Positions 24,454 to 32,741 of a DNA stretch of 64,000 nucleotides are shown piece after piece. The DNA is from Nitrosospira sp. Nsp11 (GTDB taxonomy: Bacteria > Pseudomonadota > Gammaproteobacteria > Burkholderiales > Nitrosomonadaceae). The notes beneath the pieces were generated by a model. The model had not been told where the DNA came from and made no database searches. It saw only the letters and a program-made list of their open reading frames with translations. Both the position numbers and the translations under genes were made by a program. The first letter of the stretch is position 1, and each line of letters opens with the position of its first letter. The DNA is taken from assembly GCF_900142705.1 (NCBI RefSeq), contig NZ_FRBV01000002.1:186001-250000 (forward strand), written 5' to 3'.

Positions 24454-26202
24454 CTATGCCAACCGGGTATGCACCTCCGCGACCGCCGCGGCGCCTTCGC
24501 CCACGGCGGCGGCGACGCGCTTGGTTGAGCTGGCACGCGCGTCCCCGATCGCGAATACTCCCGGTACCGAAGTCTCAAGCGGCAGGGGATAGTGATCGTC
24601 CGTCGAATACGCCAACCGCGCGTAGTCGGCGGGTGAGAGATCGAGGCCCGTACAAACGAAACCCTTATCATTTACTTTCACGCCGCACTTATCGAGCCAA
24701 CCGGTGTTTGGGTCGGCACCCACGAACAGGAAAATGCGCCGGATTGATTTCGTCTGCATGGTGCCATTTTTGCGATTGCGCCAATGAACGCCGCTCACGC
24801 CTTCTTCACCGCCTTCGATTGCAACGATCTCTGATTCCGGGTGCAGCGTAACGTTCGCGAGTGCCTCGATACGGTCAATGAGAGATTTCGACATGCTTTT
24901 TGCAAGGTCAGGTCCGCGAATCAGGTGATGCACATGCGCCGCATAGTTTGCCAGGAATACTATTGCCTGCCCGGCAGCATTGCCGCCGCCCACCAATATA
25001 ACTTCTTCCTGGCCACACAGCGCGGCCTCGATCGGCGACACCCAGTAATAGATGCTGCGACCTTCGTATTTCTCGAGTTCGGGTATGGCGGGACGCCGAT
25101 ATTTTGCGCCTGTCGCGATCACCACGGTTTTAGCCGAAATCCGTACGCCACAATCCAGTTTAAGCGCATAGGGAAAACAGGTGCAATCCAGCGACGTCAC
25201 TTCAACAGGCACCACCATTTCAGCACCGAATTTCTGCGCCTGAACATAAGCGCGTCCGGCAAGCGCCTGGCCGGAGATGCCAGTCGGGAAGCCGAGGTAA
25301 TTTTCGATTCTGGCGCTAGCGCCCGCCTGGCCCCCGAACGCATGGGTGTCGAGCACCAGCACGGAAAGCCCTTCCGACGCGGCGTATACCGCACATGCAA
25401 GGCCTGCGGGCCCCGCACCGACGATCGCAACGTCATAGACGCGGTCAGCGCTCAGTTCGATATATAAGCCGAGGCGACGTGCAAGTTCCCTTTCGGTGGG
25501 ACACTTGAGGATCGTTCCATCCGGACATACGACCAACGGCAACTCATTCGGACGCGGTTCGTGGAGCTTCATCACACCTTCCGCGACGCTATTCAGCTTC
25601 GGATCCAGCGCCAGATGAGGATGGCCGTTCCTTGAAAGAAATCCCCGCAGTCGCACCATGTCGGCGCCGCCGGGAGGACCGATCAATATCGGACCGCCTG
25701 CGCCGGTTTCGATCAATCCCATGCGTCGTAGGATCAGGGCTCTCATGATTCGTTCCCCGAGCTCGGCCTCGGCCACGACCACGGCACGCAACGAAGGCGA
25801 ATCTATCAGCAATGCTTCGACCACGTCGAGCGCGTGCCCATAGACAAGGGAGGGACGTCCCGAAAGCTGGCCGATTTCAGCCATGAAGTCGCCCGGTCCG
25901 TTCTCAACGATGGGAACCTCGATTCCAAGGCAATTTTTGCGCGTAACCAGGACGTGCCCGTTTAACAAAACGAACATGCCGGGTCCGGTCTTGCTGGCCT
26001 CGAATAATAGTTCACCCGGCTACCAGGTGTGCGTCGTGCCAAAACGCCGTAACCGGTTAATTTCTGCAGGGGCGAGCTTAGGAAACATCTGCTCGCGGCG
26101 CGATGCCAGACTTGGAGGCAGCGGCACATCCGCCGCATTGGCGGAAACGTCATCCACTTGGCCAGGCGTCGACGAGAACAATCTACCGGCGACTTCGTTC
26201 AT
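24454..26202 (-). pseudogene. cNMP-binding / FAD-dependent oxidoreductase gene interrupted by an amber codon
   Basis: The frame opens at ATG 26202 (MNEVAGRLFSS), stops at TAG 26020-26022 after ...FGTTHTW, and continues in the same frame to 24454. Joined, it gives about 582 residues: an N-terminal cyclic-nucleotide-binding-like domain (FEASKTGPGMFVLLNGHV, GQLSGRPSL), a thioredoxin-like or receiver-like middle part, and a thioredoxin-reductase-type FAD/NADPH domain (VAIVGAGPAGLACAVYAA; ILVGGGNAAGQAIVF; FAIGDARASS). The redox CxxC of thioredoxin reductase is absent (YYWVSPIEAALC at that place), as in related cNMP-domain proteins. A single C-to-T change of CAG would explain the stop. Translation could restart at ATG 25977, yielding 507 residues without most of the sensor domain. 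Confidence 0.8.
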
Positions 26203-26211
26203 CGCGGCTTT

Positions 26212-26684
26212 CAGCCGACTTGGCTATATGGGCGTACGTGTACCCATGGAGCTTCAGTCTTCAGGCAATCTTCATAGCCATCTGCCGCAGGTATGGTCTT
26301 GCGAAGATTATCGAGATGTGTACAAACCATGCAATCACCATCCTACCCGCTACCTGGGTGCTGGTCTGCACGTTGACTGCCGCCTGGCAGAAGATCTTCG
26401 ATATGAATCCGCGTATCGGGTTTCTGGCACATGCCGACCAGTACAAGGAGGCATCTGCATGCGGGATGTTCCTTGCGCCGGCCAAATCGATAGAGCAGAT
26501 GCGGCAGGTGATCTTTAACGACTATGTCAATGCGTCGCTGGCAGGCCTCTTCATACTGATGCTGATCAGCTTATTGGCGTTCGGTATCCGAACGGTGATA
26601 CGTGCACGCGGCATGAACGCTCCCACCGTCAAAGAAGCCCCGTTCGAACCGCTATCGCCGCCTGAGCGACACCCGCAATTTTGA
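26212..26684 (+). pseudogene. cstA: C-terminal remnant of carbon starvation protein CstA
   Basis: The plus-strand frame ending at 26684 encodes what I recognise as the last membrane segments of CstA, a proton-coupled pyruvate/peptide transporter: ITILPATWVLVCTLTAAWQK, then IFDMNPRIGFLAHADQ, the FNDYVNASLA block and a final span FILMLISLLAFGIRTVI. CstA normally has about 600-700 residues; only about 150 remain and no start is present. The upstream end of homology, near 26212-26230, meets the 5' end of the oxidoreductase pseudogene on the other strand. The normal CstA partner gene follows, supporting the identification. The exact left limit is uncertain. Confidence 0.65.
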
Positions 26685-26693
26685 AAATAATGG

Positions 26694-26930
26694 ATGGCAA
26701 TCATGTTCCATGAATCCCCAATTAGAAAAATTACCCGAATGACCAGATTGCTGAGCGTAGCAGGTTATGTCGGACAAAGCCTGCGTCTGATGGTAGGTGT
26801 GCCTGAATACAGTGCTTATGTTGCGCATATGCGCAGCAGACATCCTAATAAACCGCCTATGTCCTATCAGGAGTTCTTCCAGGAATGCCAGACGGCACGA
26901 TATGACGGACGGGTAGGGCGATGTTGCTAG
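26694..26930 (+). CDS. ybdD: YbdD/YjiX family (DUF466) small protein, CstA partner
   Basis: A 78-residue protein with the family pattern SLRLMVGVPEYSAYVAHMRS, HPNKPPMSYQEFFQE and a C-terminal RVGRCC. These proteins are encoded right after cstA or its paralogues (ybdD, yjiX in E. coli) and are needed with them for pyruvate transport. Here the family member seems intact while the transporter before it is a fragment, nine bases away. ATG 26694 is taken; MTRLLSVAG at 26739 would fit the family N-terminus as well. No clear ribosome site for either. Confidence 0.8.
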   Translation: MAIMFHESPIRKITRMTRLLSVAGYVGQSLRLMVGVPEYSAYVAHMRSRHPNKPPMSYQEFFQECQTARYDGRVGRCC

Positions 26931-26961
26931 GCTCGGAATGGATCACCGGTAAAACCCGCGA

Positions 26962-26977
26962 TACGTATTTCTACGTA
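26962..26977 (+). promoter_or_regulatory. TACGT-N5-TACGT candidate operator upstream of the PEP-CTERM gene
   Basis: TACGTATTTCTACGTA; on the minus strand it reads TACGTAGAAATACGTA, one base different from the site at 32294-32309 next to the histidine kinase gene. The half sites are 10 bases apart, one helical turn. It lies 125 bases before the start of the gene at 27102, a good position for an activator. Confidence 0.5.
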
Positions 26978-27101
26978 GCTTTTAGACGTAATTGTGCGGA
27001 TTCGGACGAAGGTGGACACGATTAAAGTTCAACCTGAGCAGTAAATGAAACCGATACAAAACAGTTAACCAGTTTTTTTTACCCCAACCCAAGGAGATTC
27101 C

Positions 27102-28142
27102 ATGATACATCAGAAACAGAATCGGATGCAGCGCATGGTGCGCGCTGCGCTGCTGGCAGGCTGCCTGTCATTGGGAACCACGGCGTATGCGGGCATCACC
27201 TTCCAGTTTCAATATGGCGATCCCGCGGGAACAGGATTCCTTGATCCCATCTATGGAGCGAGCCGGCAAGCTGCCCTGAACACGGCAGCCGAAAATTTCT
27301 CCAGCATGTTCGGCAGCCATTTCAGCAATTCGGCCACTATCGTGCTGACCGCGAATGCGCAAAACGATCCTTACAGCGGGACGTTGGCGTCGGCAAGCAG
27401 TTATTTTACCAATCCGGGCAGTGCGGGATTCAATCTTGGAGAGGTTGTCCGGACCAAGCTTCAAAATGGAATCGATCTGAACGGGAATGTTGCGGATGGT
27501 GTGGTAAACGTCAATTTTGGTGCAAATTGGGAACTTGATTTCAATACGCCGCCGGCTTGGGGATGGGGATGGTATCCAGGCACGCACGACTTCTACGGTA
27601 CATTATATCACGAATTTACCCATACGCTCGGTTTCAGTCCCGTAATGACGCAGTCCGGGACGAGCGCGTTCGGTATGAAAGATGGAAGCTGGAGCACGTT
27701 TTCCAGCTTCATTGTGGACAAGAACAACAATCCGATCATTGATCCGCATACTTTTGTGCTGAATCAGGGGGCGTGGGATACCGGCAGTGTCGGCAATTGG
27801 GGCGAAGGCGGGTCTGAGGGGCTGTTCTTCAACGGGACTAACGCCGTGGCCGCGAATGGCGGCTTTTTGGTCACGCTCTATACAGCGGACGCTTGGGAAC
27901 CGGGCAGCAGTGTTTCCCATCTGGACGACCGGATGCCCGGCATCGAAGGAACGCTGATGTCACCCGCAAGCTACGCAGGTCCGCAAATGCGCGACTATAG
28001 TGCGATCGAAGTCGGCATTCTAAAGGATCTCGGCTATGTAGCGGTCGTGCCAGAACCCGAAACTTACGCCATGCTACTTGCGGGTCTCGCTGTGCTGGGT
28101 GCGATTGTACGTCGCCGTGCATCCGTTATCACGATGGGCTAA
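27102..28142 (+). CDS. PEP-CTERM protein with HExxH metalloprotease motif
   Basis: A 346-residue secreted protein starting after AAGGAGAT. It has a signal peptide (MVRAALLAGCLSLGTTAYAG), a mature domain with YHEFTHTLGFSPV, a zinc-protease HExxHxxG motif without the third metzincin His at the usual place, and a C-terminal PEP-CTERM tail (VVPEPETYAM, a hydrophobic span, then VRRR). The tail directs sorting by an exosortase, which is not encoded in this window, and is linked to exopolysaccharide/biofilm production. The sequence NVADGVVNVNFGANW and the late SHLDDRMPG resemble NF038122-type PEP-CTERM metalloproteases as far as I recall. Proteolytic activity is inference. Confidence 0.85.
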   Translation: MIHQKQNRMQRMVRAALLAGCLSLGTTAYAGITFQFQYGDPAGTGFLDPIYGASRQAALNTAAENFSSMFGSHFSNSATIVLTANAQNDPYSGTLASASSYFTNPGSAGFNLGEVVRTKLQNGIDLNGNVADGVVNVNFGANWELDFNTPPAWGWGWYPGTHDFYGTLYHEFTHTLGFSPVMTQSGTSAFGMKDGSWSTFSSFIVDKNNNPIIDPHTFVLNQGAWDTGSVGNWGEGGSEGLFFNGTNAVAANGGFLVTLYTADAWEPGSSVSHLDDRMPGIEGTLMSPASYAGPQMRDYSAIEVGILKDLGYVAVVPEPETYAMLLAGLAVLGAIVRRRASVITMG

Positions 28143-28225
28143 ACAATTCGGGACTCGGACGCGAGATCCCGAATTTCTTGCCGGTTAAAACCGCTGGCAG
28201 CAATTTTCCAGGAGGGTGAAGTCAC

Positions 28226-28864
28226 ATGATATCCAAAGCCGATACGGATCAATCGACTAATTCAAAATGTGAGCTTGAGAATGCGGCATTCATTGCCGGA
28301 TTCAAGCTCAAGCGTGGCTCTTTTATTTGGACACCGAATGAATTCCTTGCCGGCACCCTGCTGATGGTTATCACATGCCTGGGGATGCCGGCGGCCATGT
28401 CCGCTGAGTCTGTCATTACCGGCAGCCTTGGACCAGGCGGACCGCCGTTGACCTATCGCATCGACGACGTGCGTATCCATCTGACTCGTCACCCCGGCAA
28501 CGCCGCCTTTCCGGTTCAGCGAGTCAGCTTGGCCGGTTCCGGTAGCGCAACGCTGGAGCGGGACGGCAAAATCATGCCATTCACTTACCAAGTGAAGAAG
28601 TTGCTGGTCCTAATGAACGAGTTCTACAGAATTCGCTTTTTCGATATGCCGGACGATTATACCAACCGCTATTCAGTCTTCCTGAAGGATGAGGAAACTG
28701 TCGAAACGGCCGGACTCCACATGCTGGATGCCGGAGGCATGCGGATTTGCTTTACCGCGGCCAGCTATGAAAAATGCGTCAACTATGGCGATGAGGGGCC
28801 TTCTGAATTGGAGGATATCGCTAGACGAATTTTTTCTGAAGCCGATGTATTGGCGAATAAATAG
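28226..28864 (+). CDS. Exported or anchored protein of unknown function
   Basis: A 212-residue protein; GGAGGG precedes ATG 28226. The first ~38 residues are polar, then comes a hydrophobic segment (FLAGTLLMVITCLGMPAAMSA) that looks like a signal peptide or anchor lying unusually far from the start. The remainder is a beta-rich domain with a conserved-looking pair of cysteines (RICFTAASYEKCVNYGDEG) that could form a disulfide in the periplasm. No family recognised. It lies 84 bases after the PEP-CTERM gene in the same direction. Confidence 0.65.
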   Translation: MISKADTDQSTNSKCELENAAFIAGFKLKRGSFIWTPNEFLAGTLLMVITCLGMPAAMSAESVITGSLGPGGPPLTYRIDDVRIHLTRHPGNAAFPVQRVSLAGSGSATLERDGKIMPFTYQVKKLLVLMNEFYRIRFFDMPDDYTNRYSVFLKDEETVETAGLHMLDAGGMRICFTAASYEKCVNYGDEGPSELEDIARRIFSEADVLANK

Positions 28865-29038
28865 GGCCAGATTGCTATTCGCACCAGTCAAAGGAATGTG
28901 CTTCCAATTTGGATATATCAGTTCCTGGTTATAGTCACTTTTAAACACAATGATATGAATTATGTAATACGAGGGCGCTCCTAAAGGAAAGCGTGGATTC
29001 GTACACATTCGTCTTTAATTTTTGAGAATAAAAAAATC

Positions 29039-29440
29039 ATGACACATAAGCTATTGGCAGTATTTCTTCTTGCGCCCGTATTGGTCTTCAACTCGGGATG
29101 CTCGGTCTTCATGGCGGCGAAGCAGCCCGACAAAAAGAATGTGGATTTGTTCAGGTCGGGAACCTCTAGAAATATGCTTCTGGGTGAGTTTGGTCCTCCT
29201 GCCGTCTCGGAGACGCGGGATGGCAGGAAATATGAGGTTTTCAAGTTTATCCAGGGTTACAGCACCGGGGTAAAAGCCGGCAGGGCGTTGTTTCATGGCG
29301 CTGCCGATGTAGCAACGCTGGGTTTGTGGGAGGTTGTCGGCACACCTGCGGAAGCGGTTTTCAGCGGTGATGAGATGGCTTACCAGGTTTCATACGATAA
29401 GGACGACAGGGTCGATCAAGTTACGGTATTGAAGAAATAA
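29039..29440 (+). CDS. Small lipoprotein
   Basis: A 133-residue lipoprotein: signal LLAVFLLAPVLVFNSGCSV with lipidated Cys21. The mature part has the block GTSRNMLLGEFGPPAVSETRDG followed by KYEVFKFIQGY, reminiscent of the BamE/SmpA-OmlA fold (a short helix pair and a sheet), and a final VSYDKDDRVDQVTVLKK. It is followed after 55 bases by another lipoprotein gene, so both may act at the outer membrane together. Exact family uncertain. Confidence 0.7.
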   Translation: MTHKLLAVFLLAPVLVFNSGCSVFMAAKQPDKKNVDLFRSGTSRNMLLGEFGPPAVSETRDGRKYEVFKFIQGYSTGVKAGRALFHGAADVATLGLWEVVGTPAEAVFSGDEMAYQVSYDKDDRVDQVTVLKK

Positions 29441-29495
29441 ATGCGCTGGCTGATGAACACAAATATTTTAACTTAAAAAAGGAAATATCAATAAA

Positions 29496-30032
29496 ATGTA
29501 CTATTCAATCAAGATATTGAGGGTTGGTTTCCTGGCAGCGATAGGCGCCGGATTATTGCTTTCCGGCTGCGCGACAACATCCCCTAATGCAGCATTCAGG
29601 CAAGCATTGCCGAAGGACCACCGCCTGGACGCCAACGACACCGCCGATGTGAAAGTAGAAGCGGGGGAGGGCGTTTTTATCGACGAACATGAGAAACAGC
29701 GGTTGGCGCGGAACATCCTGGGAAAGATCGACTTTCAAAAATTGCAGAATCCCGATTCTTCGGGCAAGCGTGAATATGAAATCGCGGTGCTGTTGACACG
29801 ATATGAAAAAGGCAATGCTTTCGCCAGATTCATGCTTGCCGGGCTTGGACAAATTCATATTGATGCCAAGGCATCTGTATTCCTGTTGCCCCAACGTGCG
29901 AAAGTTTCCGAATTCGATATCGACAAGACGTTCGCGTGGGGCGGAATCTATGGTGGCACGACGTCCATTGAAGACGTGGAGCATGGATTTGCGGAAGGTG
30001 TGGCACAAGCGGTGACGAGCGCGAAAGAATAA
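29496..30032 (+). CDS. DUF4410-type lipoprotein
   Basis: A 178-residue lipoprotein with signal VGFLAAIGAGLLLSGCATT (Cys25). The conserved C-terminal part EFDIDKTFAWGGIYGGTTSI followed by EDVEHGFAEGVAQAV matches DUF4410 proteins, which are outer-membrane-associated and of unknown function. AAAGGAAA precedes the start. It forms a probable two-gene unit with the lipoprotein before it. Confidence 0.75.
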   Translation: MYYSIKILRVGFLAAIGAGLLLSGCATTSPNAAFRQALPKDHRLDANDTADVKVEAGEGVFIDEHEKQRLARNILGKIDFQKLQNPDSSGKREYEIAVLLTRYEKGNAFARFMLAGLGQIHIDAKASVFLLPQRAKVSEFDIDKTFAWGGIYGGTTSIEDVEHGFAEGVAQAVTSAKE

Positions 30033-30058
30033 AAGGTAGTCCCGTTCTTTTATCGAAC

Positions 30059-30113
30059 ACGCAGAAGGCAGCATGTGGAGCGGAAAGGGCGCATGAATGC
30101 ATGCCTTCTGCGT
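30059..30113 (+). terminator. Inverted repeat between convergent genes
   Basis: Perfect 12-base arms ACGCAGAAGGCA (30059-30070) and TGCCTTCTGCGT (30102-30113) around a 31-base loop. It lies between the ends of the convergent lipoprotein and LuxR-regulator genes and may stop transcripts or protect 3' ends from both sides. There is no T-run. Confidence 0.5.
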
Positions 30114-30204
30114 CGGTCCTCGACTTCAAGCATTGCGAACAATAAAAAACGCAGCTTATCAATGCCTGGACAGGGCCGACGCCTCAAGGACGCACGCAAA
30201 AAAA

Positions 30205-30909
30205 TTAGCGAGAGGACTTATCCTTTATCTTTGTATCAATGATGATGGGGAAAGGGGAGCGATCTCTATATCTTGTGGCAATATTTATTAGAACCGCTGG
30301 GTTTTCCCCTTCTTCTTCAGGCAATACGGCTTTTAGTTTTTGCCAGATACTGGAGCGGTGACCCTCTACAGTACGCTTGGTTATACCGAGTTTTCCTTTT
30401 GCAATGCCGATCTCCACCGCGATATATGTATTTGACTTTCCATCGCCAAGAAGCCACAGGACTTGCCGCTCGGTTGGCGTCAAAAGCCGTTCGAGTTCCA
30501 ACACCGGGGGAAAGACAGTTTTGCCTTTAACGATCCTGTTGATTGCATTAATAATATCGGATGCTGGCCTGTCTTTTAACACATAACCGCTCGCACCCGC
30601 CTGGATTGCTTGAAGAATGTGCTTGTCTTCATTATGCATGGTATATATTAGAACGCGTAAAGTGGAGAATTCGGCAAGCAGCCTCATGGTCAATTCAATG
30701 CCAGCGGTAGTTCCGTGCGGCATTCCCAGGTCCGTCACTACCAGGTCTATTGCCCCCTTATCTTTTGCCGTGCGCAAGGCTTCCTCCACGCCCGATGCCT
30801 CGGCAACTACGCGAAAAGCCGGCCTGGTTTCCAGCAGGCCTCGTAATCCCTTCAATAGCAGTTCGTGATCATCGACAAGCATGATGTTGATGGGCCGATC
30901 ATATATCAT
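30205..30909 (-). CDS. NarL/LuxR-type response regulator
   Basis: A 234-residue regulator: receiver domain with Asp13/Asp14 and phosphorylation site Asp60 (LVVTDLGMP), Lys in YVLKDRP, then a LuxR helix-turn-helix (LTPTERQVLWLLGDGKSNTY). Between the two DNA-binding helices the sequence EIGIAKGKLGITKRTVEGHR is about seven residues longer than the usual form (EIGIsxRTVEGHR), so the turn or recognition helix is altered. An unusual C-terminal extension of about 35 residues follows (NPAVLINIATRYRDRSPFPI). The start overlaps the stop of the kinase gene by four bases. The TACGT-N5-TACGT sites in this window are candidate targets. Confidence 0.85.
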   Translation of the reverse strand: MIYDRPINIMLVDDHELLLKGLRGLLETRPAFRVVAEASGVEEALRTAKDKGAIDLVVTDLGMPHGTTAGIELTMRLLAEFSTLRVLIYTMHNEDKHILQAIQAGASGYVLKDRPASDIINAINRIVKGKTVFPPVLELERLLTPTERQVLWLLGDGKSNTYIAVEIGIAKGKLGITKRTVEGHRSSIWQKLKAVLPEEEGENPAVLINIATRYRDRSPFPIIIDTKIKDKSSR

Positions 30910-32267
30910 GGCTTTGGAAGAAAATAATGTAATAAGTAATGTAATAAGGATAGCGGAATGGTGGCGATTACCGTTGTGCCGCTGCTTGTGGAATCAATCT
31001 TCAAGTGCCCGCCGATCTCTTCCAGCCGTTTTTTCATATTGCGCAAACTCATGCCAAACCTTGGGTCGCTATCGATCCGGCCTGCGTCAAACCCGTTGCC
31101 ATTGTCGCGAATGGTGAGCACGACCCCACGCTTGCTACGTTCCAGCCGCATCCATGCCTGCCTCGCAGCGGCGTGCTCCATGACATTCCTTAGTGCTCCC
31201 TGGGCAACCCGGTAAAGGACTTTATGGACGGAGCCGGATAAATCCTCTGTTATCCCCACTGTGGTGAATTCGATAGGGGTCGCGGCATTTTTCATATCAT
31301 GAGCCAGTCGAAGGAGGGAGGCTGCAAGATCGAGGCCGGGGCTAATTGTATCTGGATAACGCTCATGGGCAATTTTGCGGATGTCTCCGAGGATATTATC
31401 CAGTTGTGCCGCCATTCGCTCGAATGTGCTCTGCGCCGGCGTGAACTGCTCGGAAATTCCCGTCAACTGGATAATGCCTGTTTCGGCTTGCAGTCTGGCG
31501 GATACCAGTCTTTGGCAAATGTCGTCGTGCAATTCGCCCGCCAGCCTGACCTGTTCCTCCGCTTGCGCGGCGTGGCGCTCGCGGATGCTCAGCACCAGGC
31601 CGGAAGTAATCACCACGACCACTCCCAGGAACGCAATGGCGCCAATCCAGCGCATGGTGTCGAAATTATTGCTCGACACCTGGGCATCTACGGTGGCTAA
31701 TGCGTTTTCGACATCATCGAGATAAATTCCCGTCCCTATAACCCATCCCCACTCAGGCAGCGGAATGACATAGGTGAGCTTGAGAACAGGTAATCTAGTA
31801 GTCGGTTTTTCCGTTGCATACTGTACATAACCGCCGCCCTCATTCGCCCGGCTGATCAGGCTCTGGATGGTCGGATAGCCGTTGACATCCTTGTATTCCA
31901 GGCGATTGTGCCCGATTAGCTCCGGCCTGCGCGGATGAACAAGCAGCGTGCCTTTGAGATCGTATACAAAAAAATAGCCGTCCTCCGAGTAATCCAGCCG
32001 CGTCAGAATGGCTTTTGCCTCCTCCATCGCGGCGGCGTCTGTGCGACCCGATTCATAAAGATGGGCGATCGAATGCCTGGCCAGCGTCACGTAGCTCTTC
32101 AGCTCGGCTTGCTTGATGGCGCGAAAAGCCGGTTGAATAACCTCTTGCTGAGCTTTACTTAAATCCGTTGCATGGTGGTAGACAGTAAATGCAATGATGC
32201 AAAGTGCCAGAACAAGCGGCACAGTGGCAAATACAATGATTTTTTGTCTTAGTTTCATAAACACCAT
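30906..32267 (-). CDS. Cache-domain sensor histidine kinase (NarX/HisKA_3 type)
   Basis: A 453-residue kinase: span 1 (IIVFATVPLVLALCIIAFTV), a periplasmic single-cache domain (residues ~45-190; EDGYFFVYDLKGTLLVHP, WGWVIGTGIYLDDV) of the type that binds small carboxylates or similar ligands, span 2 (IGAIAFLGVVVVITSGLVL), phosphoacceptor His247 (LAGELHDDICQRLV) of the HisKA_3 class, and an ATPase domain (RNVMEHAAARQ, IRDNGNGFD). Its neighbour on the other side is dcuB, so a C4-dicarboxylate-like ligand is a reasonable guess. It is co-translated with the LuxR-type regulator. MKLRQK at 32258 is an alternative start. Confidence 0.88.
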   Translation of the reverse strand: MVFMKLRQKIIVFATVPLVLALCIIAFTVYHHATDLSKAQQEVIQPAFRAIKQAELKSYVTLARHSIAHLYESGRTDAAAMEEAKAILTRLDYSEDGYFFVYDLKGTLLVHPRRPELIGHNRLEYKDVNGYPTIQSLISRANEGGGYVQYATEKPTTRLPVLKLTYVIPLPEWGWVIGTGIYLDDVENALATVDAQVSSNNFDTMRWIGAIAFLGVVVVITSGLVLSIRERHAAQAEEQVRLAGELHDDICQRLVSARLQAETGIIQLTGISEQFTPAQSTFERMAAQLDNILGDIRKIAHERYPDTISPGLDLAASLLRLAHDMKNAATPIEFTTVGITEDLSGSVHKVLYRVAQGALRNVMEHAAARQAWMRLERSKRGVVLTIRDNGNGFDAGRIDSDPRFGMSLRNMKKRLEEIGGHLKIDSTSSGTTVIATIPLSLLHYLLHYFLPKP

Positions 32268-32741
32268 TTTATGGCTTGTGCGTCATGCGCGAATACGTAG
32301 AACTACGTATTCGCGCTACGTGCTTGTACGTTTGCTGGAGATAGCAGGTTGGTACCAAATATTAATTGCATGAAAGCAATAAAACATCGATGAGTTGCAG
32401 ATCTGGCTAAACCGGTCTTCCACGAACGAGAGCGCATCGGCTATGTCCGCATCCTGCCCCGTGAAAAGCTCTAACTCAGCGAGGATAGGGGGGCATAATA
32501 TCAGCCGCGTTTTTTCCGATCAATCACTTGCATAAGCATCGGCCGGGATGCAGGGGCTCATTTCGCTGACTATGAGAAATTATGGCAAATACATAGTCAT
32601 TTATGTTCTTTCTTGTTTTTCCATGGCACGAATTAGTCAGGGGACGATTGTTGTGTTTGTGTGATATGGGGGCTTTCACAACGGCTGATCCTGGATTCAA
32701 AATAAGCGGTTGTGCATTTTTACCTGGAAAAATTGAACAGC
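32268..32741. other. Divergent promoter region between the kinase gene and dcuB
   Basis: About 470 bases with no gene. It carries the palindrome described separately close to the kinase start. The rest is unremarkable AT-richer sequence with no second strong repeat and only short unsupported frames. Confidence 0.5.
32287..32332 (-). promoter_or_regulatory. 30-base palindrome plus second TACGT-N5-TACGT copy upstream of the kinase gene
   Basis: Arms GCGCGAATACGTAG (32287-32300) and CTACGTATTCGCGC (32303-32316) form a perfect palindrome with a 2-base centre. Its core TACGTAGAACTACGTA (32294-32309) recurs with one change at 26962-26977. A degenerate second copy TACGTGCTTGTACGTT follows at 32317-32332. 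The position 20-65 bases before the kinase start suggests autoregulation by the coupled LuxR-type regulator. Confidence 0.65.

Noticed and set aside
24841-25467. 208-residue plus-strand frame within the oxidoreductase locus
   Set aside because: Antisense shadow; the minus strand carries clear FAD-binding motifs.
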